Positions 13,301 through 20,994 of a stretch of DNA of 64,000 nt are shown one piece after another (position 1 is the stretch's first letter; each line of letters begins with the position of its first letter). The notes beneath the pieces were generated by a model that saw nothing but the letters and a program-made list of their open reading frames with translations, was not told the DNA's origin and did no database searches. The DNA is from Anolis sagrei (taxonomy: Eukaryota > Chordata > Lepidosauria > Squamata > Anolidae), in NCBI RefSeq assembly GCF_037176765.1, contig NC_090034.1:95084500-95148499 (forward strand), read 5' to 3'. Both the position numbers and the translations under genes were made by a program.

Positions 13301-15934
13301 ATGCAAGAGAGGGTGCATCTACACCAGCGTTTCTCAGTCTGGGGGTCGAGACCCCTGGGGGGTCGCGAGGGAGTGTCAGAGGGGTCACCAAAGACCATCA
13401 GAAAACACAGTATTTTCTGTTGATCATGGGTGTTCTGTGTGGGAAGTTTGGCCCAATTTTATCATTGGTGGGTTTCAGGATGCTCTTTGACTGTAGGTGA
13501 ATTATAAATCCCTGCTAACTACAACTCCCAAATGTCAAGGTCGATTTTCCCCAAACTCCACCAGTGTTCACATTTGGGCATATTGATTATCCGTGCCAAG
13601 TTTGGTCCAGATCCATCATTGTTTGAGCCCACGGTGCTCTCTGGATGTAGGGGAACTATAACTCTAAAACTCAAGGTCAATGCCCACCAAACCCTTCCAG
13701 TATTTTCTGATCGTCATGGGAGTTCTGTGTGCCAAGTCTGGTTCAGTTTCTTCATTGGTGGAGTTCACAATGCTCTTTGATTGTAGGGGAACTATAAATC
13801 CCAACAACTACAACTCCTAAATGACAAAATCAATCCCCTCCCCAACCCCATCAGTATTCAAATTTGAGCGTACCGGGTATTTGTGTGAAATTTGGTCCAG
13901 TGAATGAAAATACATCCTGCATATCAGATATTTACATTACGATTCATAACATTAGCAAAATTACAATTGTGACGTAGCAATGAAAATAATTATGGTTGGG
14001 GGTCACCACAACATGAAGAACTCTTAAGGAGTCATGGCATTAGGAAGGTTGAGAAACACTGATTCACACTGTAGAATTAACACAGTTTGACACCACTTGA
14101 TCTGCCATGACTCGGTGCTATGGAATCATTGGATCTGCAGCTTGGTGAAGCAGCCACCACTCAATAGCACAGAAGTCTAAAGACTTTGTGAAACTATAAC
14201 TCCCAGAATGCCATAGCTTTGAACCAGGGCAGTTACTCTAGTGTCAAACTGCATTAATTCTACAGTGGCCATACAACCTGATATGAAGGTAAAGATGATG
14301 GGACTTTGCCAGTGCAGATTAGGCCGTAGTAACTTTTCTTCTTAGGGCCCTTCGAGACAGGCCCTACATCCCAAGATCTGATTCCAAGTTTTCTGTTTAT
14401 CCCAGATTATCTGGCAGTGTGGACTCATATAATCCAGTTTAAAGCAGAATACCTGGGATCAAATCCTGGGATATAGGGACTGTCTAGAAGGGCCCTCAAT
14501 CTGGATCTACACTGCCATATAATGTAATATAATCCAGACTATCCACTTTGTTTTTCCCAGATTATATGGCAGTGTGGATTTATATAATCCAGTTTAAAGC
14601 AGAAAACCTGGGATCAGATCCCAGGATATTGGGCCTGTCTGGAAGGGCCCTCAGTCTAGATCTGCATTACCATATAATATAATCTGGATTATCCACTTTG
14701 TTTTCCCATATTATATAGCAGTGTGGATTCATATAATCCAGTTTAGAGCAGAATACCTGGGATCAGATCCTGGAATATTGGGCCTGTCTGGAAGGGCCCT
14801 CAGTCTAGATCTACACTGCCATATAATATAATCCAGATTATCCACTTTGTTTACCCCAGATTATATAGAACTGTGGAGTCATATAATCCAATTTAAAGAG
14901 GAATACCTGGGACCAGGTCCTGGGATATAGGGCCTGTCTGGAAAGGCTCTCAGTGTAGATCTACATTAGCATATAACATAATCTGGATTATCCACTTTGT
15001 TTATCCCAGATTATAAAGCAGTGTGGACTCATATAATCCAGTTTAAAGCAGAATACCTGGGATCAGATCCTGGAATATTGGGCCTGTCTGGAAGGGCCCT
15101 CAGTCTAGATCTACACTGCCATATAATATAATCCAGATTATCCACTTTGTTTACCCCAGATTATATAGAACTGTGGAGTCATATAATCCAATTTAAAGAG
15201 GAATACCTGGGATCAAATCCTGGGATATTGGGTCTGTCTGGAAGGGCCCTCAGTCTAGATCTACACTGCCATATAATATAATCTGGATTATCCACTTTGT
15301 TTATCCCAGATTATATAGTAGTGTGGACTCATATAATCCAATTTAAAAGGGAACATCTGGCATCACACCCTGGGATATAGGACCTGTCTGAAAGGGCCCT
15401 CAGTCTAGATCTACACTGCCATATAATATAATCCGGATTATCCACTTTAACCTGGTTATGAGTCTAAACTGCCAGATAATGCAGATCAAATATGATAATC
15501 TGGATATTCTATGGCAGTGCAGAAGAAGCCCTCAAAGTCTTTCAAAGGCCCCATCTTTGAAAGGGCACGGAATGCATCTACACTGTAGAATTAACACAGT
15601 TTGATCCCACTTTAAGTGCTCTGCCTCAACGCTATGGAATTTGGGTTTTGGTGAGGCACCACAGGAAGGCTACAGACCTTGCAAAAGCGCAACTTGGCTG
15701 ATTCCATGGCAACGAGACAGGGCAGTTCCAAGTGGGGTCAACCCGTGTTGGTTCTAAGGTGTAGACGCGTCCTGGGATGCGGCTCACCTGTCGGAAGAGC
15801 AGCCCCTTGCGCTGGGCGGCGAGGACGGCGAGTCCCCTCCGGCAGGGCGGGGATAGGCACGGCGGGGGGCTCCGGAGGGCGGCGAGGAGGCCAGGCGGGC
15901 ATCTCCTGGGCGGCCACATCGGGAAGGGATTCAT
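885..15934 (-). CDS. ETHE1: ETHE1 persulfide dioxygenase, exons 1-5 (last exons off window)
   Basis: Mitochondrial matrix non-heme iron dioxygenase that oxidises glutathione persulfide to sulfite in hydrogen sulfide catabolism. Coding exons on the minus strand are 15934-15788, 4957-4813, 3588-3440, 2931-2802 and 974-885. All introns are GT/AG and the phases agree (0, 1, 0, 1, then 1 at the last donor). The metallo-beta-lactamase-fold motif THCHADH opens exon 3. The iron ligands known for the human enzyme are visible: the first His of that motif, His in PGHT and Asp in [18 protein letters not shown] is intact. The first exon encodes an Arg-rich, acid-poor leader ending LLFRQ, as expected of a mitochondrial presequence. 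About 187 residues are covered of roughly 250 in the family. The reading stops at HDYTG, where the human protein continues with FTVSTVEEE, so the last exons lie below position 1. Intron 1 is about 10.8 kb and full of transposons. Identity is near certain. Confidence 0.96.
1351..1487. repeat. Palindromic MITE (GATCAGGCATG... ends)
   Basis: Near-perfect foldback. The left arm has TCCAGGTGTTTTGGACTTCA and the right arm repeats its complement, with ends GATCAGGCATG and CATGCCTGATC. Related copies lie at 16098-16212, 30157-30293 and 41638-41780. Confidence 0.85.
1595..1736 (+). mobile_element. CR1-like LINE 3' end
   Basis: Contains the typical CR1 tail wording (GATGGATTCAAATTACAGGAA, then GGCCCTTGGGGACTTTTCCAACTC). 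Diverged and truncated. Confidence 0.6.
1739..2790. mobile_element. Penelope-like retroelement tails, inverted, with a nested Helitron
   Basis: Blocks at 1742-1802 and 1930-2118 run on the minus strand and 2120-2790 on the plus strand. They share GAAGGCTTTCATGG, GCATTCTCTCCTGAC and GGCAGGCATCCTCAGAGG with copies elsewhere in the window. I assign them tentatively to Penelope-like elements because of their abundance and head-to-head layout. The plus block is interrupted by the Helitron at 2362-2647. Confidence 0.55.
2362..2647 (+). mobile_element. Non-autonomous Helitron
   Basis: Starts TCTATATAAATAAAAATG and ends GACAGCTAG, with host A on the left and T on the right: the TC...CTRR form and A/T target of Helitrons. 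Its body has AACATAACTCAAAAACCACTGG, shared with copies at 32513, 33209 and 59373, and a CA-rich tract. Confidence 0.85.
2802..2931 (-). CDS. ETHE1: ETHE1 exon 4
   Basis: Starts [13 protein letters not shown] after a TTTGCAG acceptor and ends TDFQQ plus one base before GTATGG. It contains the second iron His (PGHT), the Asp ligand (FTGDALL) and the conserved RGCGRTDF loop. Confidence 0.97.
2998..3262 (+). mobile_element. LINE 3' end, unassigned clade (TPEALQVA family)
   Basis: Copies of one sequence at 2998, 52972 (minus), 55640 and 58288 (minus). The best copy (55640) reads CECGEEQTTD near its start and [21 protein letters not shown] at its end, a C-terminal zinc-knuckle-like tail of a non-LTR ORF2. 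A TTTG run lies at 3186-3213. Confidence 0.65.
3440..3588 (-). CDS. ETHE1: ETHE1 exon 3 (metal-binding HxHxDH)
   Basis: Completes the split Val codon, then reads [22 protein letters not shown] and runs to KFGAF before a GTACGT donor, phase 0. It carries the first iron ligand His and the substrate-channel loop. Confidence 0.97.
3632..3706 (-). mobile_element. CR1 LINE 3' terminus
   Basis: Begins GAATCATAGAATCAAAGAGT and runs GGCCATCCAGTCCAACCC, the reverse complement of the CR1 tail that ends TGATTCTATG. Confidence 0.85.
3866..4191 (-). mobile_element. Sauria-type tRNA SINE
   Basis: Begins TAAAGGTAAAGG (complement of the CCTTTACCTTTA tail), then GACATTAAGTC, CTCCAAGGTCATGTGG and GCATGACTGCATGGAG, and ends in a tRNA-derived head with CCCCGGATTTGA (B-box complement). 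Sauria SINEs are squamate-specific with a BovB-like tail. Confidence 0.88.
4186..4335 (+). mobile_element. R4-like LINE 3' UTR plus (TAA)n
   Basis: Shares CACTTAGGAAGTGTCCGACA and the stretch about cacks of ACAACAAGATGAGTC (here inverted) with the R4-like copies at 27.4-31.4 kb. It runs into a TAA microsatellite at 4290-4335. Confidence 0.7.
4336..4480 (-). mobile_element. L2-like LINE 3' UTR fragment
   Basis: Carries CATCTCCCCAAGGGGACTCG and GCTTACATGAGGCCAAGCCC, a module repeated in this orientation at 6070, 25122, 34160 and 48500. Confidence 0.6.
4813..4957 (-). CDS. ETHE1: ETHE1 exon 2
   Basis: Encodes [16 protein letters not shown] through [13 protein letters not shown] to NLIYA and ends phase 1 before GTGAG. 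The acceptor is CCTACAAG. It matches the human block FEPVSCTFTYLLGD / [15 protein letters not shown]. Confidence 0.96.
5107..5975 (-). mobile_element. tRNA-derived SINE split by an L2-like insertion
   Basis: SINE parts lie at 5107-5221 (TTGTTGTCGTTGTGTGCC to GAGGCTGAGAG) and 5873-5975 (CCCAAGGTAACC through GATTCGAACCCTGG to CATGCTGGCTC). The two halves are the tail and tRNA head of one element on the minus strand. Similar SINEs lie at 6222-6405 and 11745-11940. Confidence 0.7.
5222..5872 (+). mobile_element. L2-like LINE 3' end
   Basis: Plus-strand C-terminal ORF2 remnant: it aligns with the LWNxLP...FRKxxKTWLF end seen in the 17.2-19.1 kb copy, then a 3' UTR with CATTGGGGAGATGG, a G run at 5826-5841 and an ATT tail. 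Confidence 0.7.
6056..6145 (-). mobile_element. L2-like LINE 3' UTR fragment
   Basis: AATAATAATAAACG tail, then ATCATCTCCCGCAGGACTCG and GGCTTACAAGAGGCCAAGCC, the same module as 4336-4480. Confidence 0.6.
6222..6405 (-). mobile_element. tRNA-derived SINE
   Basis: Same family as the split SINE at 5107: TTGTTGCCGTGTGCCTTCAA, GAATGTGTGACTTGCCCAGG, and a degraded tRNA head near 6400. Confidence 0.7.
6406..6863. other. ETHE1 intron 1, no recognised element
   Basis: Plain AT-rich intron sequence. It has a short internal repeat (GTCTCTTGATGTGGCAAG twice at about 6510-6546) and nothing else identified. Confidence 0.5.
6864..7186 (-). mobile_element. Sauria-type tRNA SINE
   Basis: Near full length: GTAAAGGCAAAGGTTTCCCC tail complement at one end, CCCCGGATTTGAAC and TGTGCCACCAGGGGC head complement at the other. 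It sits beside a LINE/SINE 3' tail at 7188-7280 (GAGTCCCCTTGGGGAGATAG, then ATT). Confidence 0.9.
7281..8370. repeat. Intron 1 block with a dispersed repeat at 7735-7965
   Basis: The segment 7735-7965 recurs, diverged, at 9275-9490: TTATGGAAACAAGGAT / GAGACACCTTT / GAATTTCCCTTCC / TTTCTCAC / GACTGCCTGTAT. The ACTGCCTGTA edge resembles a DNA-transposon end. The rest of the block (7965-8370) is unassigned. Confidence 0.55.
8371..9120 (+). mobile_element. SPIN-like hAT, non-autonomous
   Basis: Starts with GTGGTTCTCAACC and carries AATACAGTTCCTCA and GATATCTGATATGCAGGATG-like text seen in SPIN elements. It ends CAGGTTGAGAAACGCTT. A perfect 8-bp target duplication ATCTAGAG lies at 8363-8370 and 9121-9128. 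The inside is made of repeated units with GGGAGTTGTAGTTGCTGG and AAAGAGCATTCTGAACCCC. Confidence 0.88.
9129..9600. other. ETHE1 intron 1 with a second copy of the 7735 repeat
   Basis: 9275-9490 is the partner of 7735-7965. Otherwise unassigned AT-rich sequence. Confidence 0.5.
9601..9855 (+). mobile_element. Old tRNA-derived SINE (tentative)
   Basis: Contains GATCTGAGTTCGAATCC (B-box like), then ATGTTGTGAGAATAATG and a CACTGGAGGAAAGTGCAG end leading to ATAAATCTAGAAATAAAA. Diverged. Confidence 0.5.
9948..10389 (+). mobile_element. SPIN-like hAT, 5'-truncated
   Basis: Internal units (AAAGAGCATTCTGAACTCC, GGGCATTGACCTTGAGTTT) and a degraded right end around CCCTCAAACGCTG. Confidence 0.75.
10525..10633. 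repeat. Pogo/Tigger-like MITE end (tentative)
   Basis: CAAGGGTTACTCAACCTGTAT closely resembles the end GGATAAGGGATAGTCAACCT of the full copy at 40651-40891. Confidence 0.5.
10645..11425 (+). mobile_element. BovB (RTE) LINE, 5'-truncated
   Basis: A 212-codon open frame (10660-11298) matches the C-terminal part of BovB ORF2: [71 protein letters not shown]. The 3' end has GAGGTCACGAAGAGTCGGAG and a short AACAAC tail. The frame is open over the whole segment except near its end. BovB is known for transfer between squamates and other animals. Confidence 0.93.
11426..11744. other. ETHE1 intron 1, no recognised element
   Basis: AT-rich intron sequence without coding or repeat signal I can name. 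Confidence 0.5.
11745..11940 (+). mobile_element. tRNA-derived SINE
   Basis: Plus-strand copy of the family at 6222: AACCTTGGGCAGGTCACTC, GCCAAGAAAACTCTAGGGTC, and an AACAAC tail. Diverged. Confidence 0.6.
12003..12700. mobile_element. hAT-like non-autonomous element (tentative)
   Basis: Built from the same kind of internal units as SPIN copies (TTGGGGGAGTTGTAATTCAC, GGACCAAACTTGGCACACAT), but the ends differ (CCAGAGCTTTCCAAAC and CTGGGCCACACTGG). Probably an older relative. Confidence 0.5.
12701..13300. other. Intron 1 with ATT microsatellites and an R4-like tail
   Basis: 13060-13135 carries ACTGACACAAAAACACAGTA and CAAATGAGATCTATATGCTGG, the R4-like 3' UTR module, flanked by ATT repeats at 13040-13062 and 13128-13176. 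The remainder is unassigned. Confidence 0.55.
13306..14273. repeat. hAT-type MITE interrupted by a SPIN element
   Basis: Outer parts 13311-13324 (GCATCTACAC) and 14062-14273 (TGTAGAATTAACACAG ... GCATTAATTCTACAGTG) form one foldback MITE. Related halves lie at 15570-15690, 21950-21985 and 22290-22350. Confidence 0.75.
13325..14061 (-). mobile_element. SPIN-like hAT, full length non-autonomous
   Basis: Left end CAGCGTTTCTCAGTCTGGG and right end AAGGTTGAGAAACACTG. Target duplication ATCTACAC (13317-13324) against ATTCACAC (14062-14069), 6 of 8 matching. It contains ATCCTGCATATCAGATATTT and ACAACATGAAGAAC, the SPIN end region. Confidence 0.87.
14336..15540. repeat. Tandem array of a MITE-derived unit, about 150 bp, 7+ copies
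   Basis: The phrase GTGTGGACTCATATAATCC and variants recur at about 14411, 14567, 14717, 14869, 15017, 15169 and 15318. Each unit also holds GGCCTGTCTGGAAGGGCCCT and TTATCCACTTTGTTTA. A block at 14747-14912 is identical to 15047-15212, showing a two-unit duplication. Confidence 0.9.
15565..15690. repeat. hAT-type MITE, left half
   Basis: CTACACTGTAGAATTAACAC and TTTGGTGAGGCACCAC, the same family as the MITE at 13311-14273. It abuts the ETHE1 first-exon region. Confidence 0.7.
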
Positions 15935-16090
15935 TCTCTCTCTCTCTCTCTCTGGGCGGCCAAGCTCCCAGGACAAGCAGCAGAGCGACGCCCTCCTCCA
16001 CTTCGGAGGCTTAGGCAGAGAGGGCGGAGCGCGGAGGGGCGGAGGGAGGAGGGGCGCAGGCGGGGCGCGCCTCCTTAAAGGGCCAGGCGC
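15740..16090 (-). promoter_or_regulatory. ETHE1 GC-rich promoter and 5' leader
   Basis: The block around ETHE1 exon 1 is strongly GC-rich and CpG-dense, in sharp contrast with the AT-rich flanks. A CT/GA dinucleotide tract at about 15932-15954 sits just upstream of the start codon. No TATA box is obvious. This fits a CpG-island housekeeping promoter; the exact start site cannot be read. Confidence 0.7.
15788..15934 (-). CDS. ETHE1: ETHE1 exon 1 (coding part, mitochondrial leader)
   Basis: Forty-nine codons starting [11 protein letters not shown] and ending LLFRQ at a CAG/GTGAGC donor (phase 0). The human leader also ends LLRQ just before the second exon. An alternative start is the internal Met at 15919. 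The frame stays open upstream to 16099 through a GAGA tract, so the start is a choice, not a certainty. Confidence 0.85.
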
Positions 16091-16097
16091 ACAGAGC

Positions 16098-16266
16098 AAA
16101 CTCAGGCCCCCCTCCGGGTGTTTTGGACTTTTCTAACAGCCGGTAGGCTGTTAGGAATTGTGGGACTTGAAGTCCAAAACACCCGGTGGGCCTAAGTTGG
16201 CCCTTGCCTGATCGTCAACACATAAAGCTTACAACACCTAGGATTCCATAGCATTGAGCCATGGCA
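16098..16266. repeat. Palindromic MITE plus MITE half upstream of ETHE1
   Basis: 16098-16212 is the foldback with GGGTGTTTTGGACTT and TTGAAGTCCAAAACACCCGG. 16213-16266 has AGGATTCCATAGCATTGAGC of the hAT-type MITE. Together they bound the promoter on its distal side. Confidence 0.75.
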
Positions 16267-16432
16267 ATTCCATCCATCTATCTATATCTACCTATCCATA
16301 TATCTCTATCCATCCATGTACTTATCTATCCACCTGTCCATCCATCTATCTACTTATGCATCCATCCATGTCTACTTATCTATCTATCCATCCATCCACC
16401 CACCCATCTACCTACCTACTTATCCAGCCACT

Positions 16433-16491
<59 letters not shown>

Positions 16492-16900
16492 CCACCACTC
16501 ACCCACCCACCCATCCATCTGTCTACTTATCTACCTACCTACCTACCCAGCTACCCACCTATCTGCCTGTGTTCATCCATCCATCTATCCCTACAAGATT
16601 TATCTGTCCACTTATCTCTCTCTCTCTCTATACATCCATCCATGCATCCACCCACCCATCCATCTACTTATCTACCTACCCATATATCCTCCTATCTGCC
16701 CGTGTACATCCCTCCATCTATCCCTCCACCATTTATCTGTCCACTTATCTGTCTGTCTGTCTGTCTGTCCACCCACCCATCTGTCTACTTATCTACCTAC
16801 CCATCTATCCATCTATGTGCCTGTGTTCATCTATCCATCTTTCCCTACAAGATTTATCTGTCCACTTATCTATCCATCCGTCTACTTATCTACCTATTTA
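16265..16900. repeat. Degenerate TATC/CATC tetranucleotide array, left part
   Basis: Long runs of ATCT/ATCC/ACCT, including a pure ATCT run at 16435-16490. Higher-order units with TGCCTGTGTTCATC and TTTATCTGTCCACTTATC recur about every 120-132 bp (16564, 16696, 16817). Long frames here encode only Tyr-Leu-Ser-Ile-His-Pro strings and are not genes. Confidence 0.93.
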
Positions 16901-19118
16901 TTTATTTATTTATTTACTTTGCTTATATACCGCTGTATCTCAAGCCCGAAGGCGACTCACGGCGGTTCACAAACAGTAAAAACAATAGAAACAGCAGTGG
17001 TTCCATACAACATATAACAATTGACTTAACACATTACCCATAAATTACCAATAAGCAATTACAATGCACAATTATTACAAAAAACAACCGTACCCAATCT
17101 TCTCATCATCCAAGCGTAGTCCAGGTTCGTCGTCCATTGTTCCATTCCTATGTTCCATTACCAGATTGCACTAAATTACTCAAACGCCTGCACAAACATC
17201 CAGGTCTTCACCTTTTTGCGGAATACCATTAGAGATGGTGCTAGTCTAATGTCCGTAGGAAGGGCGTTCCACAGCCGAGGAGCCACCACCGAGAAGGCTC
17301 TATCTCTCGTCCCCGCCAGCCGAGCTTGAGAAGCAGGCGGGATCGAGAGCAGGGTCTCCCCGGAAGATCTCAAACTCCTGGTGGGTTCATAGGCAGAGAT
17401 GCGGTCAGATAGGTAGCTTGGGCCGGAACCGCTTAGGGCTTTAAAGGCCAACGCCAGCACTTTGAATTCAGCCCGGTAGCAGATCGGTAGCCAGTGGAGT
17501 TGGCGCAACAGGGGGGTTGTATGCTCCCTGCGCTCCGCTCCTGTTAAAATCATGGCTGCCGAGCGTTGGACTAGTTGGAGCTTCCGAGCTGTCTTCAAAG
17601 GCAACCCCACGTAGAGAGCGTTGCAGTAGTCTAAACGGGATGTAACCAGAGCGTGGACTACCGTGGCCAAGTCAGACTTACCAAGGTATGGGCGCAGCTG
17701 GCGCACAAGCTTTAGCTGTGCAAATGCTCCCCTGGTCACCGCCGAAACCTGGGGTTCCAGGCTCAGCGATGAGTCCAGGATCACTCCCAAGCTGCGAACC
17801 TGCATCTTCAGGGGGAGTGCGGCCCCATCCAACACAGGCTGTAACCCTATGCCCTGTTCGGCCTTGCGACTGACCAGGAGTACCTCTGTCTTGTCTGGAT
17901 TCAATTTCAATTTGTTCGCCCTCATCCAGACCGTCACAGCGGCCAGGCACCGGTTCAGGACCTGGACAGCCTCCTTAGTAGCAGGTGGAAAGGAGTGACA
18001 GAGTTGGACATCATCCGCGTACAGATGACACCGTACCCCGAAACTCCAGATGATCTCCCCCAGCGGCTTCATGAAGATGTTAAACAACATGGGAGACAAT
18101 ATTGAGCCCTGAGGAACCCCACAAGACAATGGTTGTGGGGTTGAACAGGTGTCCCCCAACAACACCTTCTGAGATCGACCCTCCAGGAATGACCGGAGCC
18201 ACTGCAAAACAGTACCTCCAAGACCCATCCCTGCGAGGCGTCCCAGAAGGATACCGTGGTCGACGGTATCGAAGGCCGCTGAGAGGTCAAGCAGCACCAA
18301 CAGGGACACACTCCCCCTGTCGAGCTCCCGGCGCAGATCATCCACTAAGGCGACCAAGGCTGTCTCGGTACCATGTCCCGGCCTAAAGCCAGACTGTGCC
18401 GGGTCTAGATAATCCGTGTCTACCAAGAATACCTGGAGTTGTGAGGCCACCACACGTTCCAAGACTTTGCCCAAGAAGGGGAGATTGGAAACTGGCCGAT
18501 AGTTGTCGAATTTAGTGGGGTCCAGTGATGGTTTCTTCAACAGCGGTTTTATTATAGCTTGTTTTAAGCTCGCTGGAATCTTGCCTTCCCGAAGGGAAGC
18601 ATTAACCACCACCTTAACCCACTCAGCCAATCCCCCTCGGGCCTCCTTTAGAAGCCAGGATGGGCAGGGGTCCAGGATGCATGTGGTTGGCCTCATTCCT
18701 CCAAGTATCTTGTCCACATCCTCGGGTTTCACCAATTGAAATGAATCCATCAAAACTGGACAAGCAGGTGCTCGTGTTACATCCTCAGAGACTGCCATTA
18801 ACATGGTATCCAGACCAGAACGGATCAAAGCGACTTTGTCTGTAAAGAACTGAGCAAAAGCTTCACAGCGAGAAGTCGAATCGTCAGGGTTCCCACCTTG
18901 AGTGGTGGGATTTAAAAGGCCTCTGACAATTCGGAACAGCTCAGTCGGACGGTTCTTTGCAGACGCAATAGTGGCCGCAAAGAAGGCCTTCTTTGCGGCT
19001 TTTATTGCCGCGGCATATGCCTTTAAAAAGGACACAAACCGTGTTCGATTTGGCTCACTCGGATCTGAACGCCACACACTCTCTAGTTCCCTCTTCCTTC
19101 GCTTCATCGCTGCCAGCT
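16895..19118 (-). mobile_element. L2-like LINE, 5'-truncated, long ORF2
   Basis: A single open frame (19107-17176, 643 codons) holds a reverse transcriptase: NYRPVSNLPFLGKVLERVVA, QSGFRPGHGTETAL, LLDLSAAFDTVDH, GVPQGSILSPMLFNI, YADDVQL, and the tail domain RSAAMILTGAERREHTTPLL and PRLWNALP. The endonuclease is missing because the copy starts inside ORF2. The 3' UTR runs to about 16895 with a TTTA/AAAT tail and TATACCGCTGTA complement. It sits inside a tetranucleotide array. The unbroken frame points to a recent insertion. Confidence 0.9.
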
Positions 19119-20047
19119 CCTACCTACCTACCCATCTATCCACCTATCTGCCTGTGTTCATCCATCCATCTATCCCTACAAGATTTATCTGTCCACTTAA
19201 CTATCTATCTAACTATCCATCCACCCACCCATCCATCCATCCAGCCGTCTAATCTACCTACCCATCTATCCTCCTATCTGCCTGTGTACATCCATCCATC
19301 TATCCCTTCCACCATTTATCTGTCCACTTATCTATCTATCTATCTATCTATCTATCTGTTGTCTCTGTCTCTATCCATCCGGCCTCACTTATCAATCAAT
19401 CCATCTATCTAGTCCTCCATCCATCCATCTACCTGTCTACTTATCTGTCTATCTATGTATCCACCCGGCCATTTAATCTGTCTACTTATCTACCTACCTA
19501 CCTATCCATCCACCTATCTACCAGTGTTCATCCATCCATCATTTATCTGTCCACTTATTTATCTATCTGTCTGTCTCTGTCTCTAGCCATCCATCCATCT
19601 AGCTTATCCATCAATCCATTTATCTATTCATCCATCCATTCATCTACCTGTCTACTTATCTATCCACCCATCCATCCACCTTTCTATCTAGCTATCTATC
19701 CATCCATCTGTCTACTTATCTATCTACTTGTGTCCATCCACCCATCTATCTATTTATCTGTCCATCTATCTGTCTGTCTGTCTCTCTGGCTATCTATTCA
19801 TCCATCCATCAATCCATACACCTATCCATCTATCTGCCTTTTCATTCATCTATCCATCTGTCTGTCTGTCTGCCTACCTAGCTAACTACCTTTCTGGCCA
19901 TCCATCCATCCACCTATCCACCTACTTATCTATCTGTCTGTCTGTCTATCCTTAGATCTATCCAACTGTCTACCTTTCCATCCACCTATCAATTCCATCC
20001 CTCCATCCAACCATCCATCCCTCTATTATCTACCTAGCTATCTATCC

Positions 20048-20084
<37 letters not shown>

Positions 20085-20142
20085 CCTACCTAGCTAACTA
20101 TCTATCCATCCATCCATCCATCCATCTAGCTATCTCTGTGTG
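19119..20142. repeat. Degenerate TATC/CATC tetranucleotide array, right part
   Basis: Continuation of the array after the LINE. Higher-order marks (TGCCTGTGTTCATCC type) lie at 19148, 19278 and 19518, and ATCT runs at 19332-19356 and 20040-20080. Confidence 0.93.
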
Positions 20143-20994
20143 TATATACACACATAGACATACACAGAAATACAAATAAGATACTTTCTTGGTTTGGAAA
20201 CACAGGTCAGATAAATACCCCATATCCAGAAATCCAAAATGCATCAGAATAGAAAAATTGCCTATGGCCCCATCTACACTGCCATATAGTTACAATTCCA
20301 TAATGGAGTTTAGCTGCATTGAACTGCATTAAATGAGTCAATACTGATCATATCATGCAGCTCAGTGCAGTTAAACTGCATTATTTGCAGTTTATCTGCA
20401 CTGGGTTTCTATGGCTGAACAAAGATTCAAGCTCAGCTCTCTAGAGTCACAGTCCAACGATCAAACCACACTGGCTCCCAAGAGACAAGAAGAAAGCATG
20501 TGTGTATGCATTGAAAACTTTAGTGCTCTTTCAAATTAAACATTTCAAGATTCCACAGGATGTTGCCATGGCAGTTAAGACAGAATCATAACACTATCTG
20601 CAGGGTTCTGAAAAAGGCTTTTCAACCACAGTCGGCAAAGGATGGAGTTGTATTTCGTGCTGTTTTTCTACTGCTTTCTGTTAGCTTTTTTTGAGACATC
20701 AACATTCTAATCAACAGACTTTGTTGAAACGCCATTAAAAATGCCCCAGAAATCATTTTGGCTGCAATTTGAATCTACTACTCGGGGATTTCTTCCTCAT
20801 TACACCGTTTTGGGTGCAGTGGCATTTTGCCTTCCTTATTCATAAAAGTAACTACGTGCGGTTAACCACACAGTTTGTGACTTATTAACTTCTGAACTCT
20901 TTTATACTTTCCCAAAGAAAACTTGAACTCGTGTGCCCAAGCAACAGCAGAGTGCGGCCAAGATGAGAAAAGCTATTTATTTATGATCTATGAC
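20143..20994. other. Intergenic, MITE at 20255-20420, SINE scrap at 20425-20485
   Basis: 20255-20420 has CTACACTGCCATATAGTTAC and repeated GCAGTTAAACTGCATT, a foldback MITE. 20425-20485 has a tRNA-head-like CAGTCCAACGATCAAACCAC. The rest shows nothing recognisable. Confidence 0.5.

Noticed and set aside
14336-15540. CRISPR-like array
   Set aside because: Units of 150 bp with no unique spacers, in a vertebrate genome; it is a MITE-derived tandem repeat.
16254-17043. Three overlapping 230-260 codon frames
   Set aside because: They translate a tetranucleotide array in all three frames (Tyr-Leu-Ser-Ile-His-Pro strings), not genes.
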